64,000 nt of DNA from Amyelois transitella (GCF_032362555.1 NC_083506.1:8727501-8791500); one strand, 5' to 3'; counted from the stretch's first letter, positions 47,705 through 61,639 are shown. Numbers and translations are program-made. Notes: generated by a model not told the origin, from the sequence alone.

Positions 47705-47890
47705 CTAGAGGACGCCTGCGCATCTGCCTACGTAAAAGAATAAAGCCCTAAAATCCCCGTTCCCTTGGGAATTTCTTATAATCCTCTCTTAGTGCACCTC
47801 TACAGTCCCTAAGGAACATTTTTACCAAATTTCAAATTTTGTGCTCAGTAGTTCCGGCTGTGCGTTGCGTAGGTATGTTGATTTGTGAGA
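47705..47890 (-). mobile_element. Decayed Helitron related to Helitron 2
   Basis: On the minus strand it has ACGCAACGCACAGCCGGAAC, TGTTCCTTAGGGAC, GTGCACTAAGAGAGGAT and TTCCCAAGGGAACGGGG, the same order as in Helitron 2. It ends GCGTCCTCTAG before T. The 3' hairpin is eroded. Confidence 0.6.
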
Positions 47891-49085
47891 TATTTTAATT
47901 TTAATTCCTATTTACAGCTGCTGCATTAGAAATGTGATTACTTTAAAATAAACTTATTTATATTTTTATAATACATAAGACAAATATTTTGCCCGCAATA
48001 TTTTCCAATTTATCATTTATCAATCAGCTTTTAATTTGAACAAATAATAAACCAAACTTTTCGTTTTATTTCTTTGCTTGTTGAGATTGCTTTTCGGATT
48101 TTTGTTCAAAGTTATGCCAGAAATATTTTGTTTTATGTTGAAAATAAAAATGAGTAAAGGCGGTACTGTTTAAAATAAAACAGTCAAATGATAGATATAT
48201 TTTCACAGGTAGACCTGTAGTATAAGCAATGAATATGAAAAGAATGTTGACCTATATTGGCACATTACATAGATCTAGAACTGGTTTATTAATAAATGCG
48301 CTTTCGGGACTTAATGCCTACAGATAAACCTTTGAAGCTTCATCTAGCAATGTAAGCCTTGTTGAATATTCATATGCGTACGGCCGATTCATTAAGGGGC
48401 TCCTGACATATTAATGGAAGCAAATTCACTACATGAAGTTGTAACACTGATGATCTTAATTACTTGTATTTGTAGTTTGTTGCCTTAAGTCAACTATTAA
48501 GTTTGATATATTTTCAATATGTAAACCTAGGTATCAAATGTGTATACGCAGGTAAAATGTGAAATATGTTGTTTCTATAAAAATAAATAGAAATTTTAAC
48601 TTCATCTATGAACATTTTAAGATTTACTTCTTCATACGAATACAAATATTGAGTTCTATTTATCTCATAATATGAATACAAATTGTATCCAAGTAACCTC
48701 ATTCGTCGTATTGATCAGTTCGACGTATCATAAATTTTAAAACGCCATCCCTGTCCTAGGTTTGACCTTTTTATGTGGCGACGTTGTGGATTGATTTTAT
48801 TTATGTAACAACTCCAATATACAGTGCTAGCCTCATTAACCACAATCATGTAATTTTTTATTTAATTTCTTGCAAAAAGAAGGGATTATTTATATTAAAG
48901 GAGAAATTTACTATTTCACTGATAGATCCAATGCAGCCTTAAGAAGTTCCTGGTCGGGAAATTTGAAATTTAGCATGTAGATATGTAGGACACTAAAGGA
49001 GGACTTTACAGATTAATTATAAATAAAAACAGCAATGAATAAAAATAAAACATTAAATGAATCCAAATGCTCTTCATTTTTTCAG

Positions 49086-49175
49086 CAAGCCAAATAGCTG
49101 AACGTCGCTTATCAGTTTTCAAGACTCTTGGCTCTGTCTATCCCGCAAGGGATGTAGACGTGACTGTATGTGTGT
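49086..49175 (+). repeat. Family A 3'-end fragment
   Basis: AAGCCAAATAGCTGAACGTCG, CTTGGCTCTGTCTATCCCGC, AAGGGATGTAGACGTGACTG: a clean match to the last third of family A, with the tail TATGTGTG. Confidence 0.8.
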
Positions 49176-49689
49176 TCTTGTAATTTTTGTTTATAGTTGG
49201 CCATTACAAAGCTTATACTATACAGAATTTATACTTATGTAGTATGGAAAAACAAGTTCGAAAGATAAGCAATCAATCATACCAAAGCATTAGTAAGAAG
49301 ATATTTTATCGAATAGTAACAATAGTCATTATACCGCACAAAAGCGCGTCACTCACGTCACAGTTGCTTGGAGATCAATTTGAGTTTTAACAATATCCCA
49401 ATATTCATTATTATTATCATATTTGGAATTGTTTCTGAAATTCGCAGATTATGCAAAAGACTTGACTAATTTTGTTTGTATTTTCAAAGAAAGTTGAAAG
49501 TTCTAAAATGCACACTTCTTTTTATCGGAGTTTGAAATCTCATAATAGCGAAAAAACTATGACTATATACATACTGTCTCTCACATACAAACAATATCTG
49601 CAATGACAATGTCAATAAGAAATGAATTACTATGCTCCATTCAATAATGTACGCACCCGCAGCATGTAGTTTGAGTATCTCAAGTTAGT

Positions 49690-49900
49690 GCTGCACACAT
49701 ATTAGAGGATGCCTATAAGAAAAAGGTTAGGCCTCTGGGGCGTGATAGCGCGGGCCTCGCAAACGAGTTGAACCGGGAAAGTTTCCACTCTTCGCTCTTT
49801 TGGTAACGAGAAATATAACAAAGTTGGAGGCGGCCGCGGCCGGTGAACCGTAGGTAATTTCCCGGAAAATTCCTGTTAGCGAAAAGTAATAACCACAGAG
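49690..49900. other. GC-richer non-coding island 1
   Basis: Includes GGCGTGATAGCGCGGGCC and GGAGGCGGCCGCGGCCGG in otherwise AT-rich DNA. The overlapping minus-strand frames have no splice support. Not repeated in this window. Conserved regulatory DNA is one possibility. Confidence 0.3.
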
Positions 49901-51129
49901 AGTAATTGTATACATAAATTTTCACATTTTATTGTATTAATTTAATTTGTTCCTTTTTGTGTACCATTTGATATTTGTCACAATAATTTTACGTAGAAAT
50001 TTTTGGACTGAATTGAATTTTAAAATTTTATATAAATTAATAAACACAACAAAAATCAGCTAGGGTATACTAAGCGATTCTTTTGATATTATAATTGCTG
50101 GCAGACGTCAGCGAAGCTTTTAAATGTTGAAACGTTTCTTTGTTCTTGTCTGGATTTTCATCTCCCTGATAGAAAGAAAAACGATTTCATTCATCGTTTT
50201 TATAAGACAGATATGTAAATTAACTTTTCTGTAAATATTTGCTTATTAATTGAGTAAATAAATAATGGAAATTCAATAAAGGAAGAAAGGCATCACAGTT
50301 GTAATATACGTAAGTATATCGATTATTGGTAGGTTATTTAGACAAGGTAAAATAAGGTAAGGTGAAATTTATTTTTCATCATATCTAATTAAATACAACT
50401 ACGTTTGATAGTCCAGGCTAAATTTACAATAAAGAATTGCACCCCGAATTGGAATTGGAAACAAAACAATTAGCTGACAGTTATTGTGGCGATATTGTCA
50501 ATATGTTGTTGATACTGTATCAACATAATTAGGTATATCTTCCAATCTGTTCATCCCATTGTGTGCGTCGAAGTTCGCAGAAGATTGTTCAAAGCCCATC
50601 CATCAAACCGAGACGATCTTCCTCCGATTTAAGGAAGCGGATAGTTTACTTTATATGGCGCCATAATAATAAAGCGTACTTTCCGTCAATAGCCATCACA
50701 TTACTTTGCTTACTATTGTGTAAAAGGAAGGTAGTAAAACACCTAATATTTATTAAGAGATATATTTATAGTGAGAACAGAAACTTATTTTACGATAAAA
50801 CATTTTCCGTAAATACTTTAAATATGAATATTAATTATACACAACCTTATTTTCTTAGACGTGAGTATCATTATGCTCGCCGTGTAGGAAAAATCTAGTG
50901 TTATTTTTATTTGCAGTAATCTACAATGGTAAATAATTATTTAAAAGAAGCATATTGGTTATTGCAAATTTTGTTGAGGAGAATCAATGAAAAGTAAGAG
51001 AAAAAGGAATAGAGGTAGGTAGTCTCAAAAGATAAGTTTTTAATAAAAATCAATTTCTCTTTAAGCAGTGAACATCGACCACCTCTACAATAATTCCTAC
51101 TTTGGACCATATTGTTAGCTGTAAGACAC

Positions 51130-51430
51130 CTCATTAAAGTCATGCGAGTAGCGCATAAGCTACGGTTTGGCAGGTCGGCAGTTTAAGTTTGCTTCGATGA
51201 GCTGCGTTGGCGGTAAAAGTTGGCACATCAATATGCAGGGGCGGCTGGCTCGCGGCCAACCCTAGGATACGCCAATTGAATATTTTGGCGAGGCAGGACC
51301 CGCTACACATCCGTGATACAAAAGTTGCGACAAGTTTAATGGAGTGCTCATAATAACGTGTCCAGCCGCCTTCATTTCTCATTTTCCCGCTGCGGGCTGA
51401 CGGAGGGTGAATAGCTATTTTCACAGTAAT
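51130..51430. other. GC-richer non-coding island 2
   Basis: About 300 bases of balanced composition (for example GGGGCGGCTGGCTCGCGGCC and CCCGCTGCGGGC), unlike the flanks and unlike any repeat here. No defended exon. Confidence 0.3.
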
Positions 51431-51521
51431 TTCAGGTGGGACATTCTGTCCCCATTATTGTATTTTGTTAACAAGTGGTATCTTATATAAGTTAAATTTT
51501 CCATAAAGTACTCTCAAACAA

Positions 51522-51655
51522 TTTCGTGTGGTTCCGTACACACTGCCGTAAAAGACGACTAAGGAAGAAGTTAGGAACTCTTCTTGTAATTTCACAACCC
51601 TTTCAGTTTTTTCAAGACAGTTATCTCTGTTAACCTCGCAAGGGATAGACGTGAT
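51522..51655 (+). repeat. Family A repeat, internally deleted copy
   Basis: CGTGTGGTTCCGTACACAC, CTGCCGTAAAAGACGACTA, then straight to TTTTTTCAAGACAG, CCTCGCAAGGGATAGACGTG. Both ends are present and the middle is lost. Confidence 0.65.
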
Positions 51656-52789
51656 GATAAATTTGTATGCATTTCTTTAAAAAAAAATCACATCTGCATA
51701 TACTAAATGTAATTTTCTTTATATTTGATGACAGAGCTTTTTACTAACTGTATTAATTACATATATCGCACAAATATTATTATTTACCAGACACGGCGAT
51801 TGTGTATGGCGAGATTTTGCTAGTTTATTTTCACAAACAAATAAAGACTCTATCAGACTCATTATCTTCGATGTAATTTCTGGCAATAAGAAATAGTACC
51901 TAACTCAATCAGGCAGGGGTGAACTGAAAAGTGTGGAAACCTACAAAATACAAAATTTATAGAAACTGGGCTCGAATTTATTCAACTTTTGCTATCTCGT
52001 GACCTGACTTAACTTATTTACGTATTATTAAATTTTTAATATAATGCGCTCGGCTCTCACTTTTGAGACAGAACACGATTTATGTCTTTGAACTCGGAGA
52101 AAATTCTCATCACGGCTGAAAAATACAGTTTTACTGAATATTAGCCCCGTATTATTTATTGTTTTATACATAGAGATCCGCATAACTTCTATTAATCGTA
52201 TTTCTATAGTATAGGTAATAATGAAAAGGCATTTATCAAAAGTTTTATTTTTGCAATAATTAATATCGTTTGTAAACAAAAAGTGCTGATCTGACATATA
52301 ATATACAAATAAAGATAACATTAGCAAATATACAAATGTATAGCCAATTAGGCAGTCACTGTGGTACCATGTCATGTCTTCTGCGGTATTATTAGAGGTA
52401 GTACATAATATATGTATGTCCATATGTATAATAGTTATCACATATCGAAACTAATTATTTCGTGGAATGTATATTACCTACACATGTCCACAATTGAAAT
52501 TCTTGTGGCTTTTCTGCACTTTCATGTGATTATTGAAAGGTATTTGATTAATATTTTCCTGTGTATCGAAGGTTCGACCTTATTTTTGGAAGGAAGAAAT
52601 ATGGTATATTGAAGAAAACTTCGTAAGTTCGTAAAATTGTATTTTTTAACTAAATTTACACTTAAAGCACAGTAAAATACAAATCACACAATAACATAAA
52701 ACCTTCTGCCAAACATTCACGAAAACAAGCTATCTGATTCCTGTTATTCCCTACCTGTAGTAGCACGATGATGTAGTAAACGTAATAGG

Positions 52790-53150
52790 AATCTCGATCG
52801 CTGTTCCGAGCGATGCCATAATAAAATAACGATGGTATTTCTCACCAGTAAAGACATCGTATCCTCGAAAACGAGTCTGGCTCGTCGTTAGATAAAATTG
52901 CGATTGGGAAGTGATCGACGCACAAGCGGCGACGAGCTCACATAATCGGGCTTCCGCAGCTCGCGATCGGCGCCTTTACTCATGTAATTTGTGTTTGTGA
53001 ACTAGTCGGGACCCCAAATCACTTTATCTAATAAGACAATTTTCTCTTTTGTCTGAGAAACAAAGGACTAAATATCGCTAACAAGAGAAACTACTCGTTT
53101 GGAATAACGACACCGGACCCGTGCCCCGCGCTCCTGCCTCCGGAAGCTTT
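52790..53150. other. GC-richer non-coding island 3
   Basis: Contains CGACGAGCTCACATAATCGG, CGCAGCTCGCGATCGGCGCC and CACCGGACCCGTGCCCCGCG with several GATAA words. Single-copy in the window and no open frame of note. Confidence 0.3.
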
Positions 53151-54556
53151 ATTCGATTCTCCTGAACAATAGATATTCGTTTTCAACAATGTCAAAATGC
53201 ACACCGATGTTACAGAATTTCAGTTACAATGTGAAATAAACATCACGAATCGCTTATTACATTTTATAATATTGGCGGTTGCTTCATTTTACTTAATCTA
53301 CAATCAAGATAATTTTAAACCGGAAAACATCGAACTTAATTACTTAGGGGAGAGGAAGTTTAAGAAAATGGAATATATTTTTTTATTTTATTTTTGGCGT
53401 TCAATTTGCGGATTATTATTTTTGGCATAAATAATACCTAGAGACAAATTTGAGATGAGATTTTTTATACAAATTGCCAATTTACTGTGACTTGGCTGGG
53501 TCTGGTGTTAAAAATCATATTTTAGCTACATCGTATTTTAAAAATATTTGAATTATACGGATAACGTATGTATTTGTTTGGATAATTATGTATTTATTTA
53601 TGATAATAACAATTATTATGAATAAGATTATCGTATTCGACGTAGGTCGAAATGCGGCAGTAATTACTTAATATTAAGATTACAATGTCGGCGAGGTATT
53701 ACTCGGGTCGCGGTCTAAGCTGGAGCTACTAGTCACCGGGGAGCCCCGGCTCAAGTGTAGTTATGGGATTTACATAGAAACACGTTGAACAATGTTTTAT
53801 TGCTTTACTGTATTAGAATTTGTATTTCCCCGAGGTCTTCTGAAATAAACCCCGAAATGTACGTTTGCCTTGATCTAATCCACTGTGAATAAAAATTAAA
53901 TATAAATTAATAAATTTAAAATAAAATAGCACTCTTTAAACAAAATTATGAGTGAAAATATGAAAAACGAATTTTCATGGACGTGGGACCCAGCTCCATT
54001 GATTTAACCCCCTTGTGCACTTCCATTTCAAATTATAATGAAATCGTTTGAGCAGTTTTCGAAAAAGCTTCAAATTTTTTTATATATCTATATACAAATA
54101 TTGTTCTTTTAGATATTGCAGTAATTCCCCATTATGCCCTGATAATAGCACACATGTTCTCAGCTAATGAACAAGACAGTACATTCGAAGCACAACACGA
54201 TAATTTGATCAGAGTCCATGTTGGATCCTCTGGGAGGCTGGGCAACGCTTAAAATATCGATCCATTTTATTTGTGGATTCCTGCATTCTGCCCCCAGTCT
54301 GTCCCATGCCACCATTGTCTAGTCTAAATTTAACTAGTATTCTATCGGCTTACAGTTCCATTTTTGTATCGACTGCTTCTCTGATATTGTTAGTATTGAA
54401 AAAAAAATTATATTCGCGTGACAAGAAAAGAGGAAAGGTTATGCACGTTGACAGCCAACTTTGAATAATTGTGCACCAAAATAAAAAGGAGTGAGTATAA
54501 AATAAATTACGCTATACGTTTATAACACGGACTGAAACTCTTCATTTCTTTCTTTG

Positions 54557-54806
54557 ATGGCCTCTGTGGCGCAGCGGTAGTACGCTTGTCTGTGACACCG
54601 GAGGTCCCGGGTTCGAATCCCGGCCAGGGCATGATGAGAAAAGAACTTTTTCAGATTGGCCTGGGTCTTGGATGTTTATATCTATATAAGTATTTATTAT
54701 AAAATATAGTATCGTTGAGTTAGTATCTCGTAACACAAGTTTCGAACTCACTTCGAGGCTAACTCAATCAGTGTAATTTGTCCCGTATATATTTATTTAT
54801 TTATAT
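54557..54806 (+). mobile_element. tRNA-derived SINE, complete copy
   Basis: The head (54557-54631) reads GGCCTCTGTGGCGCAGCGG (A box), TCTGTGACACCGGAGG, GGTTCGAATCCCGGCCAGGG (B box): a tRNA-like Pol III promoter. A body ATGATGAGAAAAGAACTTTT, CAGATTGGCCTGGGTCTTGG follows, then the tail ATCGTTGAGTTAGTATCTCG, GGCTAACTCAATCAGTG and (TATT)n. The tail is shared with 10779-10890. Non-coding; it depends on a LINE for copying. Confidence 0.88.
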
Positions 54807-55399
54807 TCAAAAAAGAGTCCTTGAATCGTTTCACTTACTTACATCATAGCTACCTTTATGTAAAAGTACCTACTTCTTGCCAAGGTTTTAAAGCGATGAC
54901 CTAAAAAAGTACGAAAATTACCGAGAAAATCTTCTAAATAGCTTATGACGTGCCAAGAACTTATTACTATTTCTGATTTTCGTTTTTACAAGAAAACTCA
55001 CTCGTAAAAGCGAACGTTTTGTTGATGAGGTTGAAGACCAAGTTTCTTTTGAAAGTTATATCTTGTAGTTCCTTTTCACTAGGTATTAGGCTTTCCACCC
55101 GTTGGAAGTAGCAAAAGGTACTCTTCTTGTCCCTTATAGAACAGCAATTTTTTATACACAGTATAGTATTGTCCTAATCTTTGTTTCAAACTGTTTCAGA
55201 AAATACCTACAATTTTTTTTATGAACGATGTAAATAATGTCACTAACATGCAGAAGAAAAAAATATTGTATGGACGTTTCTTTTTATTAAATTTTGCTCA
55301 CTCGTATTAAAAAATGTTCTTGTCATAGTGAAAACAACCAGACAATAACCACCTACCATATTATTATATTCCTTTCCATTAGGGACGCGTTTGTTGCGA

Positions 55400-55720
55400 C
55401 AGCTTTCACCTAAAATACATGTACATCTGGAGATGATCTGGTCTTCAAGGAAGAATAATCGCGAATCATTGCTGGTAATAACACCTTTGCTCGGTTGGTG
55501 TTAAGATTTACGATTTTATTCAATCCAACGTCCCGGTAAATTACGGGGAGCCGAGATCCATTAAGTGCTTAAGTGCCTCCCGAGCACGAAATTGGGGATG
55601 ATAATGGAAATGGGTTCCTTACTATGTTAATACTGAACTTTATGCCAGGCGGACAATTCACGCGTTGTTTCAGCAATAAGCAAGGGCCAAGTGTCGAGGC
55701 GAAACCTTCTATCTTAAATT
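55400..55720. other. Moderately GC-rich non-coding island 4
   Basis: Holds TTAAGTGCTTAAGTG at 55561-55575, two adjacent matches to the TNAAGTG site of NK-2 class homeodomain proteins, beside CCTCCCGAGCACGAAATTGG. No exon. The motif is short and can occur by chance. Confidence 0.25.
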
Positions 55721-57262
55721 ACTACCTCATTATTTAAACTCAAATCTACAGTAATGCATGCGCCATTAGGTCCCTAATGCTGAAAATGAAGAGCAGTATA
55801 TCTTGGGCGGTCTGTTCGTCGTATGTGTGTACAAATTCAGATGTGTATCCGCCTTTCTCTCTACGTATCTATTTTATCCAACTCGGTTTCAGTTTACAGC
55901 ACCTGGAGTCGTATAAAGCAACGGTTGTGGTCCCATTTTAGAGAGATCTTTATAAAGATTCCTCCATCAGGATATTGTGGTCTCAACATTTGGTCACAGT
56001 AACGTTTATTTCTCTTTGAGTCATTTCTGCACTCGTAAATAGTTCTCCTACCGATATGTCTATAGCATAGAATGAATAATAAATTAATCGTTATGTTGGG
56101 CTCACCAACTTGATAGAAATGGAAATAGCCGTTCTAGTTCGTAAGTTTGGCACAATAAAAAGTTCCGATTCCTTCACTGGGGTACAAATGGGATAAGTTT
56201 AAGAAAGCAATCGGCCTTATATGGTCGTTATGGACCACTACGTAGTAGCGGGCGTGAAAACCATTCGAAACTTTCCTTTATGGCTTCATTTGATATAATT
56301 CTCTAACAATAGTTGGAATAATTTTGAGTGAAATTTTCTATAAATAGAAATGCAAAATGAATATTTGAAGGCGGGTAAAAGGGTGTAAAGTCAAACTGCG
56401 GTAAGTTGGGGTCGGGTTGGGAACAAAATTAATTACGAAATAGTCTCTGAAAGTTTTGGGTTAACAGTGTCGTCGTCAGAATAATTGTTGCTAATTGAGT
56501 TTCATCCAGGTGGCTGCGAGAATGGGAAGGATAACATTTGAGAACATGGCCACCAGACTCGGCTTGGGCACTAACGAGACAGCTTTTAATTATTCGCATC
56601 ACACGCTTGGAAGAATTTCAGCTGTTTGGCGTCGTTCGAGTACTTAACGTTTTATTTGCACTGACTTAGCTTCCAGTGTCACATTCGCGACATTATTGCA
56701 AAATGCTTGGTTTTATTTAAAATTACAGCATTAAAACAGAATGTTGCATTTATACTCGTATCAATTTATATACAGATTTTCATAAAAAGAGAAATACCTA
56801 TATTTTTTGAAAACCCTAAAAATTTACTAATTCAAAATTAAAACTTTTACATTTTAATATACCTTTAATTAACATTGTAGCGGTAGATATATAATATGAG
56901 CCTTTAAACAAGGTTGTTCAAAATAAAATTGGTAATAAATATATAGGTGTATAAAGTATAAAACATGTAGGGTAACTTTTAAAAACTTGTTGCCACACAC
57001 TCCTATGCAGACAGTAGGACTGGTCGTTTGGATATATTTTGGCAAAGCTCCATAAGAAGACGTTGCTTTGAACAACCATTATCATCTAGGTAGAAACCAC
57101 GTGATCATGATATGGACGGAAATATCAAATGTTTCCGCTTTTTAATTTCCAGTTCTGAAACGTTTGTTTTTTTATTTATATGATAAAATTAGGTCAACAA
57201 TTACTATCCTAATCTCCACAAACTTTCATGAGAACCTAACTTATATTGTATCATGGTTACTT

Positions 57263-57320
57263 AAATAAATGGCTTTCAAACATCAATATGATCATATTGA
57301 TGTTTGAAAGCCATTTATTT
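57263..57320. repeat. Perfect 58-bp palindrome
   Basis: Arms of 29 bases (AAATAAATGGCTTTCAAACA... and its exact complement) meet at TGATCA with no spacer. The symmetry stops abruptly on both sides. Confidence 0.95.
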
Positions 57321-58420
57321 TTCACATAATATTAATGGCATAATAGTGACCCTACAGATAATTCAGGTAGATAACTCCCTGTATATTATTCATCGGGGCA
57401 ACTGTTCGTAGCGGGCGCGGGGCAAGCACCTAATTAACAAGCTAATGAATATGTAATACATTCCCTATAATTGAATTACCTCCCTTGAAAATAATAATTC
57501 GATGCAGCGCTGCTGATGCTGTTATTACAAGGCTTACTTAAAAATAGGTCAATACCGAGTAATATGTAGAGAAATCGGAGGAAAAACGGGCGACTGATGA
57601 GGCAGACAACCTAGAATGGAGATTATGTTCATACGCGGTAGTGGGTACTTCATTCTAAACCCATCTGCTGAGGAAGTTGGTAAGAAAACTAACTACTGGG
57701 TGACTCAGCTATTAAAAGGTTGTTAATTTTTAAAGGTTGCTTACCTTGATAAGGTTACTGACAAAAGCTTATAATATAGATATAATTAATATAGATCAAC
57801 ACCTTGAATGCATTTAGAATGAAACTGAGATCTGTGGGGTATGCACTCATCATATTTGTTATCGTTATCAAAAATACACTTTTTATGCAAAGATGTTTTA
57901 AGTTTAACACCAATGATTGCGTAGTATCTTTGCGGTTTATTTGTATAATCGAGCATGACCTAAATATATAACTAATTTAGTCCTTATCAGTGCACTTTCT
58001 TGCAGTATTTAAGTAAAAATGCGGACATCGTTACATTTAAAAACTATGCAAAGTTTTTCACTGTAGTGATGTTATGCTTGTCTTCTTAATAGAATACGAG
58101 GGAAGCTATAAACTATACAGCTCGGCAGAACCCGCTTCAACTATTCGAATTAAGCTAAGCCAGCGAGATGCGCCAGGCTAGATAAAAGCAGTATACTTAA
58201 CAAAATAAACAATAGCACTTGTGATTTGCATTGGATAAAACCTCAGTGGACAGGCGAAACTGGAACGGCGGTAAAACATGGACAGTACAGAAATATATTT
58301 CATGCAATAATGCACTCAAGCTATGCATATGTCACCGGAAAGTGACAAGAACCGCAATAGAAAATTTCCTAGGAATTTAGGAAAAAGGAAAATAAAGTTC
58401 TTAGGTTTATAAGTTTATTG

Positions 58421-58634
58421 ACGGTCTCTGTGGCGCAGCGCTAGTGCGCTTGTCTGTGACACCGGAGGTCCCGGGTTCGAATCCCGGGCATGATGAGAAA
58501 CAAACTTTCTCTGATTGGCCTAGGTCTTGGATGGTTATCTTTATAAGTATTAATTACAATTGAGATAGTATCTCGTAACACAAGTCTCGAACTTTCTTCG
58601 AGGCTAAGTCAATTTGTGTAATCTGTCTCGTATA
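58421..58634 (+). mobile_element. tRNA-derived SINE, second copy
   Basis: Same family as 54557: GGTCTCTGTGGCGCAGCG, CTTGTCTGTGACACCGG, GGTTCGAATCCCGGGCATG (with a five-base deletion after the B box), GATTGGCCTAGGTCTTGG, AGTATCTCGTAACACAAGTC, GAGGCTAAGTCAATTTG. Its tail runs straight into the long TA microsatellite. Confidence 0.85.
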
Positions 58635-58668
58635 TATATATATATATACATACATATATATATATATG

Positions 58669-58751
<83 letters not shown>

Positions 58752-58753
58752 TT
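58631..58753. repeat. (TA)n microsatellite seeded by the SINE tail
   Basis: About 120 bases of TA with two CATA/TGTATG interruptions that are themselves inverted. It begins exactly where the SINE tail (GTCTCGTATATA) ends. Confidence 0.95.
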
Positions 58754-61639
58754 AATAGTATCTACGCTTAATTAACTAATGTATGTTGTGTACAGAAACC
58801 CTATTTTTGTATGTACAGACAGCGGTTATGTTTATCTGCGTATTAATTGTCAAGCTATTGGTGGGTTATGACCACAGGGGTCGTTTTATATTCTTACTGT
58901 ATTTTGATACGTCGGGGACTGAGTGCATTTCGTCGTTAAGCACTTTCAACATAATGCAGGTATTTCGGTCCACGTGTATTTTTCATCCCCGTCCGAATGT
59001 CGACTTTGAATGAGTTATTCACTGTCTAAATGGAGCAAATATTATATAACTAAGAGTCTAGATATACCGGTTTGTATCTATGATTTTTTAAATAGGCGGT
59101 GTTCTATAGAACGAATTCAAACAATTTATTTGTCTTCAACTAATGTAACACTAATATTGTAATGGTGAAGATGCAATCGGGATACATAAATACCACTAAT
59201 AAAATTTATTTAATAATCGCAGATTATTTAATCGTGAATAAAAACTGAAAAGTCTGAAAGATAGTTGCCACTATTCTTCAAACTCTTCAGCAATTGAAAA
59301 AGCAATCAAGTTAAACGACGTAATTTAACGGATGAATTAGAACTTTGTATATAACTACAGAGAAATAAGAAGTTGATTGCAAAAGTTACTCTGCCACTTC
59401 TAGGTACCTGAAGTTCTGGGGCGAAGGAAAGTTATTTTGTAACGAAAAGTAATCGCCGTCGATCGAATTGCTCTGAATGTAATCAACTTCGTACTGGAAC
59501 ATTAATTAGTACAACTTTAGAAGAAACAAAAGCATAAGCTAATATTATATTGGTAGATAAGATAGAAATTTCATTAATTCTTTACAGCAAACATAACAGT
59601 ATCCTAAATTGAATTTCTCTAGAAAAATATGCAAAGAAAATAATAATAAAAAGGTTTAACTTTATTTAGACAGGATACATCGTAATGGATACTAACAGTT
59701 AAACAAAGTTTAGGAGTACGACCATTAGATTACAATACTGGTCGTATCCGTATCTTGCAACAAAGTTACCATTATCTATCAAAACGGAGCTCCAAATGAG
59801 GGATCTCCGTAGTAGGTGTATTTTGATGCAGACACATAAAAGTTTGGAGTGGCAGCTGCGAGGTAATGGTGTTGAAATAATTTTTAACCTGAATAGCTGA
59901 ATGCGATCGAAGTTCAAGCAGGACGGGTTTAAATGTTCCGTAAAGATATATACCGACATGAATAGTTTTCGAACGTGCGAAATACTAACAGCGTGTACAT
60001 TTTAGAAAGCCAGTGAAAAGGACTATTGCATTTTGTGCCTTTAGATACACGTACGTTTTATCCTTGGGCTATTTGAGGTCAGATCCGATCACGACAGAGA
60101 GTTGTATGTTTGTTCATTTGGATTTATAAATCAATCCATTTTCGATAGCGACTGTCATAAAGCGATGTGAGCGATTGGGGTAAGAAGTAGGCATTTATGT
60201 AGGTCCCTTATGTAGGAAATGAAATAAAAACACTACATTTCACACATTGTCCGTTGTTTCAACTATAATAGTCAGTTATAATAAATGTTAATAGGTTGCT
60301 TGAAAAGAACAATTGTGAAGTATCTATAAGGCTTTATTTATTACTCCAGAATAACTCTAATATTTAAGATATACATATATTTTCTCTGTTGGTAATGTCT
60401 ATAGTCAAATAAACAAGTCTGTTGACTAAAATATAGTTAAAGAAAACGAGGTATCTTTTGAGTAAGTATATTTTTTAGAGACATACATTTTCATCGTAAT
60501 GAGTTTACTGAGCCTCAAGCATCTACCGCACGAGAATAAAGGCTAAATTTGAAAATAGAACGAACACACTGATTTAACCGACATCTGATTCCAGCAAGGA
60601 GGGCGTGGCATCGTCATCAGTTCTCTGCTTCTCTGCCAATTTGCATGAATCTGCATATTAACGAAATCTGCGTACTCTACTTAGAGATAATTTGGAAATC
60701 TCTGGAAACAAACACGGAATATAAATCTCTCTGGTAATTTTAATATTTCCTTATCCCGCCATTTATGAATTCGAATATTATCATTTTCTCGTTATTTATA
60801 AGGATATCCATTAAATTGGAAGTATTGAAATTATAAATTGAAGCTGAATTTTCGGGAAATATAGAACTCGTTCAGAGTCCATTTCTCTCGGTTTTTACTT
60901 GTTACTGGTAGTAAGACAGATTTTTATACCACAGTTTTTGCCTAATATTTTAAATAATTATATATTTTAATGTCTGAACTGTAAATATTGTGTGAAAGAT
61001 ATTACCTAATAATGTTTTGTGGACTGAAAGTACCTACATAGATAATGGCTAGCTTTCGTAAAAGATGGTATGTGGGGCTATATATACCGAAGACATCGAC
61101 GACCGGACGAAATACATAGAACATATTCAAAGGCGGAACCTGGCCCCCGCGTATACAATCTTTTTTTATATTTGAAATTTGAATTATTTGTGATTGAATA
61201 TGAAGATATATATGAAGTAGTAAAATTGTAAGTTATCTATATAATTATTTAACTGTATATTATTAGGTACCTTATAAAACGCAAAGGTGACTGACTGACC
61301 TATCAACTCACAGCTCAAACTATTCGGCTGATTTTGTTGATTTCGTTTTAATCTAGTTATATCAAAAATTTATGTAACTAAATAGTTTTTAATATAATTG
61401 TTTCTCTTATACTTAAGACAGTTGTAAAATTATTTGAAACAAAAATAATTCTTCATCCCAATTTTATAGGGAATTAATTATTTTTTACTTTTAAACAACA
61501 ATGTACAAAGGCATTTAAAACTCAATCACGAAATTTTGATGAATAAAACGCTCTTTCAGCAGCATTCATAATATAGGCGTGAATATTTACATGAATAACA
61601 AAATATTCAAATGAAAGCCATTTTAAATAAATGTTGTCC

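Noticed and set aside
52028..52441. 137-codon minus-strand frame
   Set aside because: Composition is that of AT-rich non-coding DNA, with no domain, signal or splice support.
60639..60646. Octamer ATTTGCAT as evidence of an enhancer
   Set aside because: The octamer or its complement also occurs elsewhere in the window (near 7418, 18550 and 28118), so single copies are not informative.
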